From Elgaria multicarinata webbii (taxonomy: Eukaryota; Chordata; Lepidosauria; Squamata; Anguidae): a stretch of 64,000 bases of DNA. This document shows, one piece after another, positions 47,601-59,500 of this stretch. The notes below the pieces were generated by a model. It ran no database searches, was not told the origin of the DNA, and saw nothing but the letters and a program-made list of their open reading frames with translations. The first letter of the stretch is position 1. Every line of letters begins with the position of its first letter. Location: positions 3,423,001-3,487,000 of the forward strand of contig NC_086182.1 in the NCBI RefSeq assembly GCF_023053635.1, read 5' to 3'. The position numbers and the translations under genes are program-made.

Positions 47601-50600
47601 TTTTCTCCCCTGCTTCATATAGGCACTAAAATAAAGGGTACAGATAATGAGGCATCGGTTGGAAAAGATCAGGACAGAAGGGCAAGTTGGGGCAGGAAGT
47701 GGAGCATGCAAGGGGAGGAAGGAGCATGTGAGCCCAAAGCTCAGACCTGAGCACCCAAAACGAGCTTGGCTGTTGTTCGGGAAGGACAGACTGTACATGA
47801 CCCTCCTCTCCATTTTATCCTCGCTACAGCCCTGTGAGGTAGGTTATGCTGACTGGCCCAAAGTCACCCACTGAGCTTCATGGCCAAGTGAGGACTTCCA
47901 CCAATACACTGCACGGGCTCTCACATCTCTAGCTGTTGAATCCAAGCCAGCCCAGAATGGAGCTTACTTCCAAGCTAATATATGTAGGATCCAGTAGACA
48001 GGGAGCTACAGTTCAGCCACACATCATTTAAATCACAGCAGGTGGAGAAACAGCCTTGGCCCAGTAAACCAACTCTTCTACAAGAGGTGACTGATACAAG
48101 CTGCCGCTCTCTTTCTGGAGCACAGAGCAGCATCCGTTTATGCAGCACGAAGAGCTACAAACCTGGGCATCTTGCTTGACCAGGCCCTCATCAACATGGT
48201 GGCTCTCATCTCTGTTGCCCTGGTAATGGGGAGGGAGGCATGTGTTAGATTCGGCCTAATTCATATCAATAAGATCAACAAACATTATAGTTGAGTCATT
48301 ATAGCAGCATAGGGACTGAAAAGGAGGGAAGTAGGTAAGAAAAGGCAGGCCCCACACATGTGGGGGAACTTGGCTACCTACCGCCATCTTGTTAGGAATA
48401 TGGGCCTATCAATTGGGGATTGCAGAAAAATAAACATTTTTGAAGGACAAATCCATTTGCAGTGAAAATTGATTCCCCCGCCCCCCCAGGACATACTGAA
48501 ATACCAACCTGACACTGTGGTCGCTCAGTCCAAAGAGATCTCTTATTTTGTATTTATTGGACACTCAGAGCCAAACTTGACTTATTTACTTCACCATATG
48601 TGGGTGAAGCCCTGGTTCAGACTGAGACCTTGGCATTCTGGGGATTTAAGTTCCCTTCGTTTTTGTCCTGAAATTCCACCCACCCATACCCTTGCAGGGC
48701 GGAGTGAGAGGGGTGTGTGTGTGAAAAAAGAGAGACAAAGGCCATTGGAATCAAGCACCTAAGTTTCTTCAGTCTTACACTGAGGTTGTGGATATTATGT
48801 AAGACAAGGGAGCTCACACCCAGCCTATAAGCAGCCTTGCTCAGAACCCTTTAAAATCAGCAGCCTTTAAAGATTAGGACCACATTAAGGTTCTGATGTG
48901 GATCAGGGCCCCTGCATTTACTCCAGAGAAAAATATATATAACGTTTACTATATATTTAATATGCTATTAAACTTGAAATTAATGTGTGCTTTGGCTCTA
49001 GTGTTCTGAAAATCCTAGGTTTTAAAAGTCTAGCACCATTACAGAAGTAGAAGAACTGGAGGAAGGGAGTCCAGTAGGTTTGTGTGTATCGGTTAAGTTG
49101 GAAGAGGTCCTGGAGGAAACAGACATTATATGGAGGGCTGTGTGAGGCAGGGCAAATATCCCAATTACTTACAGTTGATAGGGACACCAGGATTCTCCGA
49201 AACATGGAGGAGGTGTCCGAGGCAATGTCTTCTTCAAGGTTAGTTCCATACTCTGTCAAGAGAGCCCAGACATACAGCTTTTTCTTTTTTAAGAAGTGTA
49301 CTGAAGTGCTTTACCAATTAGCTGGGGGTAACACTTTGGGAAATTACACACAGACACAACTGAACCAAAGGTGGATCTAATGCAAATTAGCGCAAGTAGA
49401 ACAAAATTCTGGCTTAAAAAAACCAATTCAGTCAATGAATGCAAGACAACTGACAATCTGTGAAAGATAGATGGAGCAAATTTAACGAAATCCATATATC
49501 CCTAGCCCAACCACAAGGGAACTACCTCAGGCAGCTAATTCTGGATGTCGTTAGAGCAGCCTTCCTCAACCTGGGGCGCTCCAGATGTGTTGGACTGCAT
49601 CTCCCAGAATCTCTCCATTCTGGGAGTTGTAGTCCAACACATCTGGAGCGCCCCAGGTTGAGGAAGGCTGTGTTAGAGAAAAGGCAGATAGATCTGGGCA
49701 TGATCCGCTGCAAAGTTTTTCTGCCCAAAACCCACTGAAGTGGATGGGGGGAGGGTCAAAATCAGGGGGATACAGAAGAGGTATCAGAACTCAGACAAAC
49801 GGCCAAATTAAAAAATAAGCCAGCCCAGAAGCCTCTCTCAATACTCACGGTGCCTGTAGGTTTCGTTAATCCTTCGGATTTCGTCATTGGTACGAGAAGC
49901 CAAGATTTCTATCAGGCAGCCCTCATCTGTGCCAACCCCCTAAGTAAGAAGGAGAGGGCAGCATTACCAAAAAGAGAGCAAGCGGTCTGATCCCAAAACA
50001 CAGGGGCTTGCAGGGAACTTCCCTGACCTTCTTTGTTTAGAAAACTAACGTAAACAGCAAGATGGAGAAAAGCCGCCTACGGACGGCAAAATAGTTGAGA
50101 ACGCGCTGGGACTCATTCTGCTCAGAATAAATATTCTGTGCTTGCTATTCTCAGCACATTTACATCCTTTAAGGCAGAGCAAGAGTTGTGTGTGGTGGAT
50201 CTGCATATACAAATGCAGACGTCAGTTTTATTGTACAAAACTGAGCATGTCTCTTGTCCTCATGGATGCAGAGAAGAACTTGAAATCAGGCAGACTGACG
50301 CCAGGAGGAGGACTGAGAAAGGGGCATCGTGGGCGATGCAGCACTATGAGAGCACTATGTACTTCTTGTAATATGTCCATTTCCCAGCTCAACTCCCAAG
50401 CTCCACGGACCATGCAATCCCAAACTCCGCATCTGCTGAAGTGGACTCTACTCCATGAAAGCTTATGTCACAGTGCGTTGGTTAGTCTTTAAGGCGCTGC
50501 AAGACTGCTTGTGTTTGCTGCAAAAGAGACAAACGCAGCCACCCCACCCATCCTGCTCCCAGAAGTTCTATCCCCTTTCTGTCATTCGCCCTCCCCCTGC

Positions 50601-53600
50601 CCATGGCAGACTTCCCAAACCTGGTGGCCTCCAGATGTTCTGCAGGTCTATTACTAGCATTCTAACCACTGGCCATCCTGGTAGGGGCTGATGGGAGTTG
50701 AAAACCAAAAACATCTGGAGGGTACTGGGGCGACACAGGCTCTGAACACCAGACCCGGCCGCGGCTGCTCCCTGCTCAAGCCAAGCACCACCGCTTGATA
50801 CGTCTGAGGCAAGGGATAAAAACCACCTTCCTCCAAACTATGTGGAGAAAGGGGTTACAATTGGAGAAGGATTTTAATATATAAAATAATGTGCTGTGTT
50901 ATATCTGCTGAGGTGAATGATTGTCAGAGTGGGTGTTAAATGTGTAAACTTAAGATGATAAATGCCAAACAGACACGTGGGATTTTTGTGGTAGTTTAAA
51001 AACAAAACAATCAAAATTTATTTTTAAAAGTTCACAAGCTTTGTTTCAACTAACAACATTTAAAAACCTTTTTGAAACCTTTCATACAATCCTGTCACTC
51101 ATTCACATACGCACTTTCCTTTTTCTCACACAATCACTCTTGAACTTTCTTTATTCTCAGTATTGATTGATATACATCCACTACGTGCACACCACACTCT
51201 AAAGACACTACTCTTTACACTGACCCTCAAATTACCCAGAACTTAAGTACCCTAAACACAGAGAGCACTACAGACTCGAAGAGTACCTAACAAGTCCCCC
51301 TGAAAAGTTTTCCTGAAAAGATCTCCCAATCCCCTCCGTCCTTCCCTTATATGTCACTCCTCCCCCATCCCAAGACATTCTAACTCCGCCCACTCAGGCC
51401 AACATTCTAAAAACCACAGACTTACAAACTGCAGACATACATTTGGAATTGACTTGTGGGGTGTAACGCCACAGGTACCCTATGCCGTCCTAATCAAATT
51501 TACTTTGGAAACCTGAAACTGACCAGCAGGATGTGCACATTCTGTATTCTGGCTGCATAATCTGCTTACATGCCATACCACTCCCTGTGAGAATTCTGCA
51601 AGATGAAAGTTTACTATACAGAGTTTTCTGGTTCTCTGTGGGGTTCTGTTAAAGCTTTTGCAAACCTTTAGGGCTCTTTTCAGCTCCTCCACATCATAGA
51701 GCGTGATGGGGGTCATCAGTCCAACGATCACCTTCTCAAATTTCCCACTCAACTCAGATTTCAAATCATTAATCAAATCCTGTTGGGAAAGACACACTTT
51801 AAATAAGAAGATCAAATCACGCTAACTATCATACACAGGGCCTGTTCAGACAACATGCTGGGCCATGATTAGGCTGCTTAACCCTTTTGCAGAAAATGGT
51901 TAATGAGGGTTTTTAAACTGTGGTTATAAAGTCACCATGGTCAGGAATGGTTCACACAACACACTACTAAGCTATAACATTTAGCTCAAAATGCTTAAGC
52001 ACCGTGGCTTAGCATATCATCTGAACAGGGTCACAGAAGTGATTCAGAGAATGGGCTCTTAGTCACAGACACACCAAGATAAACCCTAAGAAAGCAAAGG
52101 CAGCAAGAGAGAGTTTGAGACCCCTGTACTTGGCTTTAAAGAAATACTGAAAGGGGAAGAAAAAATACCCAGACACGCTACCTATTAATTCTTTCAAAGC
52201 ATAGCTTGTCATTACCCAAACAAGGCAAAAGAGAATTCTATTCTACTCCAGAGAATTTTATAGATGTAGGAAATCTGGCTTTACAAACAAAGAAGATTCA
52301 CGTAGAGGTAAACATTCACGCTCCTGGCAATCACTAACTAAGCTCTCCATTCCGAGGGCCAATACATCTTACTTTTTCTGGATAATTCAAACGAGCAAAT
52401 TATCATCACAGGACATCCATTGGACTGCTGGTGCTGGATCGGCGCAGGTACAAGCCTTGTTCAAGGGAGTAGTTCTTTATTATCTTGAAAGCTCTTGGGG
52501 CCATGAGTCCCCACAGATATTAGCCCTGGCCTGCTGCACCCACAGCTTGCGATGGGCTTTATAATTCTCCAGTCCATTTGGCCTCACAACAACCTTTCCC
52601 AAATGGGCAACTGAATCTGCAGTTGAGTGACGCGCCAGAGATGGGCCGGAGACAGCCAATGAGACGCTCTGCTATTCAACATGAGACCCACCCTTACAAA
52701 TAATTCCCCCAGTACTACTAGGCCACACACATTTTTACTAGCCTGCTTGCCCACATACACCTGTGCTAGTCATGTGGCCATACAAGCATACTTGCTCCTT
52801 AAGAGTTCCACGGGGCACCCAGAGGCATTCTTGGAAATAAAGATGGGGTGGGAAGCCAATACTTTGCTTTGCAACATGCCCAGCCTCCCAACTAAAAGTA
52901 GCATTTTCTTCTTAATTCTAACAAAAATAAAATGGAAAATCAGTAGGGGCAGGAGGCTTGTAGGTGCATGTCTGCAGGTATATTGCTGCCGTGGGGACAG
53001 ATCTGGGGACCCCAGGTCTGCCCTGACTGGCAGCAACTCTGCAGGGTCCCAGACAGGGGTCTTTCCCAGCCATATCTGCAATGGCCAGGGGCTGAACCTG
53101 GGCGCTTCTTGATGCAAAGCATGTGCTCTACCACTGAGCTACGGCCCGTCCTCCTAGGGCCATGGAGTGCCCCAGGGTGGCTTTGGGTGAGTTACTCCCT
53201 TGCAGCCTCTCCTGACTAAATATTCCCCTTCCCTCTCCTTGCCTGTCTGTTACGGGGGAAGGTGCAAGGTGTGCATCGTGCTAAAGCCAGCCTGTGGTGC
53301 TGGAAGCCCTGCTGCTGAACTCTAGCCAATAGCTAGTGTAGCTATTCCTCCTGGGCAAGCTGCTCTTCAGACCTTGACACAGAGATGTTTTCTGGACAGC
53401 TGAAATGTTGTAGGCTGATAGGCAACAAAAACTACTTGCCAAGGCTGCTTTTAGATTGGAGAATCCAAACAGGGAGGGGGAGGGGGAGGGGGAGGGGGAA
53501 GAAATCAACCCTACACTGGCCTCTTCAAGAAAACAGCATTCAGTTCCACCTACCCGGCCAATCGTGGCTTTGTATATCATCTTAATCTCCTGCCGTTGGG

Positions 53601-56535
53601 CCAAAGACCTGTTGCACAAGACCTCAATGATGATGTCTTCATCTGTGCCTGGTACAAGAGAACAAAAGCGACGAGGTTGTTTGAAATTAAAGTAGCAGGA
53701 TACAAGGTGCAGGGAGGAAGAACATCCATATATCGTGTTTGAGAACAACCCATGGACAAGCGAAAAAGGCACTTTGGCTAATATTTGCCTAAATGTTGTC
53801 CTTCAAAAGTTTGCAGATGCCAACTTTTCCCAACCTGGTGTTCTCCAGATGTATTTCACCATAGCTCCCAGGATCCCCCTGCCACTGCCCTGGTTCACAT
53901 GAACACAGCAGCCACCGCGTGTCGCAGTGCATGTTAGGAGGCTTTTGAATATTTAAGCCATGAGTGCAGCTGGTTGTGTTGCACAAACATGGCAAGGGTG
54001 GCTTGTGTGAGGGTTAAACAAGCCTCGCATAACCCTAGGACAAGCCATGGGATATGTGAGGGAAGTTTAACCTTCATACAACCCACCCCGCCAAGTTAGG
54101 ATGACACAACAACCTGTGGTCATGGCCTGAATATCTAAAATGGCCGCCTGCATGCGCTGCAGCCCACAGTGGGCTGTTTGACTGTGCGAACAGCCCAGTG
54201 TGTAGTCTAATAAGACAGAAGTGAAAGAAGCGGATGAAGTCTGGGTTCATATATAGGGTAGCTAGCTGATGTAGCATTCCTTGACTGACCAGCCACAGTT
54301 TTTATTGGTATTCGGTTTTAAAATAAACAATTTTAATATGCTGCTTTAATCTTTTTACTGTTTTAGTTCTCGTATTCATCACTCCGGAATCTATTTTTGA
54401 TATGGAGTGGTATATAAATATTGTAGATAAAAATAAATTAAATGAATAAATATACAAGGATGTGCATGACCTACCAGTAGACCATGTGTCGTTGTAAAAG
54501 CCATTTAGAGCACAATCTTATGTGTGTTTAAACAGAAAAAAGTCTCAAGAATAAATTGGTCCAAATCAGAGATGATTTTATTTAATTATACTAAAAAGGA
54601 AGAAAAGGAATGGGAACGAAAGGGAATAGAAATGAGAGTTAAGGAACAGATTAGATATTTGGGAATTAAAATTATAAAAAACGTAGACAATTTAGAGGAG
54701 AATTTAAATAGGTTAAAAAAAGAGGTTTTAGTAAAACTGGAAAAATATAAAAGATTGAATTTATCCTGGTTTGGAAGAATAGCATTAATAAAAATGAAGA
54801 TTTTAGCTAAAATTAATTTTGTGTTCAGGATGTTACCAATAAAAATTTCAGAATTAGAGATAAAAAGTTGGCAGAATATTATAAATAATTACTGTAATGG
54901 GGATAAGAAAGCAAGGGTAAATAAGAATAAATGGTATTTAAGTCAAAAGAAGGGAGGAATGGGTCTCCCAAATATAAACCTATATTATGTAGCAAACAGG
55001 TTAAGACATATTGTAGAAGCAATTATAGGAGTAGGAGATTTAGATTGGATGGAGGATAAAACTACAAGCAATATAGAGACGAGGTTGGAAAATGTTTTTT
55101 TTAGGGAAGGAGGGAGAAAATGGGCTGAAAGTATAGGTAATCCACTCCTGAGGTCTCACTGGGAAATTTGGAGTAAATTAAAAGGGGAGCTGCTTCCGAG
55201 CAGCTCCCCTTTGTCACCGGTAATAATGTTAAAGAATTTCCCAGAGGAACTGAAGGGCAGATTAAGTAAATTATTAATAGAAAAAAATAAAATGAAATTA
55301 AAGGATTGGTATGAATACAAGAGAAGATATGGAAGAGGTTCTAAAAGATAAAAAATTAACCTGGTTAGATTATAGGCAATTGGAACAGTGGACTAAAAAG
55401 TGGGTAAGAGAAAATAGAGATTGTAGAGAAATGACGAAGTTTGAGGAACTAATAGTTAAAAGAGAAAAATGTAAGGGAGAAAGTTCAGCGTTAAAAGGGT
55501 TAATGAGTGAAATATATAAAATATTGCTGGAGAAAGGGTCGATGGATAGTTCAGGAAAAATGGTATGGGAGACAGATTTGAATGTACAAATAGGACAACA
55601 GAGCTGGGAGGGACTTTGGAAACAAAGAGTGTTGAGAAATATGTCAGTGAGAATAAAAGAGAATTATTTCAAAATTATATGGAGGTGGTACCTAACCCCG
55701 ATTAGATTGAATAAGATAAATAATCAGCATTCAGCAAACTGTTGGAGAGGTTGTGGGAAAAAAGGAACGTATTTACATACGTGGTGGGAATGCAAATATG
55801 TACAAAGATTGTGGAAGATGGTATTTTTGGAGATTGAAAAAATAGTGGGAATGAAGATAGAACAAACACCAAAAGCTGCATTACTGTCACTATTTGAAGA
55901 TTTAAAATGTGGAAAAGAAATTAAAGAATTGATATCGAGTTTGCTGACTGCAGCACGATTGATGGTAGCTAGGAACTGGAAGATTCAAGAGGAATATTCT
56001 ATTGAAGAATGGTATAAAGAAGTATGGGATATAGCTATTAATGATAAATTGACTTGTAATATTAAGTGGAGAAGAGGTATAGCTAAAACAAATGATTTTG
56101 AAGGAATTTGGAAACAGTTCCTAATATTTGTGTTTTCTAAGGGAAGTGGGAAACCGCCAGCAGAAGAAAGTATGAGATTTTGGAATCAGGAATGAGATCT
56201 CGAGATGGGGGGTGCACTTATATGTTAAGATTGATTATGTTATGATATGATATTCTGTAATCAACATTTATTCAACATGTATGTAGTATGTTGTTGTTGT
56301 TGTTGTTTGATTGTATGATGTATGTTTAAGTAATGTGGAAAAGCAATAAAAATTTTTTTTAAAAAAGTCTCAAAACTCCCCGCATTCCCCATCCAGCATG
56401 GCTAGCTGGGGAATGCAGGGAGTTGTGGGTATTTTTTTTAGCTAGCTCCAGCTGAGAGCTCCCCTTCCCTCCTGCTACCAACTGTCGCAGCTGAGGCCAA
56501 CAGAGGTAAAGTGCCTGGATCCGTATGAGGCTATT

Positions 56536-56569
<34 letters not shown>

Positions 56570-59500
56570 GGAGTGGGAGCTCTTCCACTGTGTCCCTGAC
56601 CTGCTGAACTTTGCAACTAAGAATCTAGTGCCCAAATTTGCTTCTTTTTTTTCCTCCTCCCTCCCAATCCCCTTTCCTTTTATGTTATGTTTTTTAGATT
56701 GTAAGAGACCAGAACTGGACTCCTAAGGGCATGGTTTATTTATTTATTTATTTCAGCACTTTCATCCTGCCCTTTAGCCACAAAAGGCTCTCAAGGTGTC
56801 TTACAAAAATAATAATAAGAATAAAATTCTTGTTATTTTTGTAAGACACCTTGAGAGCCTTTTATGGCTAAAGGGCAGGATGAAAGTGCTGAAATAAATA
56901 AATAAATAAATTGGGAAATAAAGTGGGAAAACAGATCAGAGATGGTGATGATGAACATTTCTATACTGCCCATAGCTGAAGCTCTCTGGGTGGTTCACAA
57001 AAGATTTAAACATTAAAAATTGATATACAAAATTAAAAAAATATAAAACAAACAGCAAACACAAAGACAACATACATCTAAAAACAACTCTGAGCTGCCA
57101 GCCAAATCTAAAAAATAGATTTGGGATTGATTGAAAACTCAACATATACTGCTAAATGCCTGCGAAAAGAGGAAAGTCTTGACCCAGGCAGGCATCGTTG
57201 GGGAGATCATTCCGTAATGGGGTGGCCACCACTGAGAAGGCCCTCTCCCTTATTGCTGTCTTCCAAGCTTCCTTTGGAGTAGGCACCCAGAGAAGGAACT
57301 TAGATGTTGAGCATAGTGTGTGGATATTTTATGCAATTATTTATTTATTTAATAATATTTATTTAATTTATTTATTTAATAATATGTTGAGCATAGTGCA
57401 TGGATATTTTATGCAATTATTTATTTATTTATTGGATTTCTATACTGCCCAATAGCCGGTGCTCTCTGGGCGGTTCACAAAAATTAAGAGGTTTGTGTCA
57501 GGAGAGGCGTTTCGTCAGGTATTGTGGTCTCAAGCTATGTAAGGCTTTATAGGTTAGAACCAGCACCTTGAATCGGGCTTGGAAACATACATTATAGCAT
57601 TTGGTTCTTTTGAATTCCTCATTTTCAACATCTGCTCTTGTGTGCCATCCTACATTCAGTCTAACACTGTTGAGTATTTCCTGATAGGATAATGATAGTA
57701 ATTAAATCTCATTTTGCTTTTATTGAGCTATGCATAAGCATGTTCCGAGTCCTCATTAAACACAGGCACAAGCTGGAGTGCAGTTTTATTTTAAAAGACA
57801 CCTTCAATTTAGCAAATCTAAGTAGTGAGACCGTCCTCTATAGGGTGCAGCATGGCTCACTTATTGTAGGTTGCCTAGTTTTGTGTGGTGTGTCTTGAGT
57901 GCTCCTAAGCTCTGCTTTAAGCACACTGTTGTGCAAAATACGTGAAGCTGATGGGAAGGAAAATTCTGTCTTGCCACTACAATTCTTATTCACAGAGGTG
58001 AGTGGGAGGGATCCTAGCTCAGCGGTAGAGGGCACGCTTTGCATGCAGAAATGCAGGCATCAACAGCTAAAAGATTTGGGTAACATGCAATGGGAAAAAC
58101 GGCTGCCTAAAACCCTGGACCACCCCTGCCAGACAGAGGAGACAGTATCAGGTTCAGTGGACCATTGATCTGACTCAGAATGAGCAGTGGAGGCTGGTGG
58201 TTCCTATGTCAGTGGGGTGGCGAATCCGCTCTGGCCAAGCACCTTAGGTAGTTCCTTTAGCGTTCTGATTGGTTCTGTCTGAAACTTGGAGCAGATTCTC
58301 CAGCCTCCACTGAGAATAAGGCAGTTTCCTATGTTCAGTATGTGGCATCTATGTTGTCCAAGCACGTGGTTAACTTCTTTCACATATAAATACATGCAAA
58401 ATAAGCAAGGCCCTCTGGCTCACAATGTTCCAACGGCCCTTTGATGCGGAACGAGCGGCCTGCCCTGCCCACAGCGCCAACAGCTTACAGCAGAAGTATT
58501 AAAATCCCATAGTCATTAGCAGAGAGCATGCAGGAGCACGGAGGCAGAACGGGTGTGAGGTGGGGGAGAGAGGTGACTTACCCAGCCCCTTCATGGCCTT
58601 GCGGAGTTTCTGGGCATCTGCCTCAGCACTGAAGTTGGAAGCTCCCTTAATGGTCCCCGCCTAAAGCCATAGAATATCAGCTGTCAAATGTTGTAACAAA
58701 CATAATGACATCAGCGCTTCTAGTGCAGCCTTCCCCAACCTGGTGCCCTCTGGATGTGTTTGACTACAACTCCCAGCATCCCCCAGCCACATGCTGGAAA
58801 TTGTAGACCAACATCTATGGAGGGCATTAGGTTGGGGAATCCTGTTCTAGCGCATAAGCAAGATGTATAGTCCCGGAACCCCAGGGGTATTTAACGGGGC
58901 TTGCAAGCAAGGAATTGCATAAAAGCAAAAAAGCATGGATACAGGCACAGGTTTAAACTTACTTAGACTCTGAGGAAGTCCTCCCACCTGATCACCAGTT
59001 TGCAAACAATTATCCATGTAAGTCCCCAAACAACGGCTATCTTGTGAAACTTCTTTGTCCAAAAGACTCAACTATCAGCCAGTTTTGTTGCTGCCAAGCA
59101 AGCTAGATTTTTGCCAAATATCTGCTATGGTGGCTGTGATGTTCACTCCCTTTGAGCATCCCAGTTCCACTAGATTTGGGGTCACCCATAGCTCAGTGCT
59201 AGAGCACACACTCTCCATGCAGAAAGTTCTAGCTCAGCCCACAGGTAGCAGAGCTGGGAATGATCCTAAGAAAGGCACTGTTGGTTAAAGAACACCTCTA
59301 GGGACCCATCGCCTAATTTGGGATAAGGGAGCTTCAAAAGTACTCGGGGGGGGGGGGAGGTTACACCAAGGGATTTCTATCTTGCAATAGCAACACCAGG
59401 GGAACAAAGTACTGACAGGAGCAAAGGAAGTTAGGCTCCATTTTTCATACTAAAGCCCGTACATTATGCTACGCCTTAGAGGGCAAACGAGCACCCGGAA

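Noticed and set aside
58010-58085. Possible functional tRNA gene
   Set aside because: The A-box-like and B-box-like pieces belong to a SINE head with no cloverleaf, and sister copies exist at 52960-53155 and 59175.
57899-58168. 89-codon plus-strand frame
   Set aside because: It overlaps a tRNA-derived SINE and has no domain.
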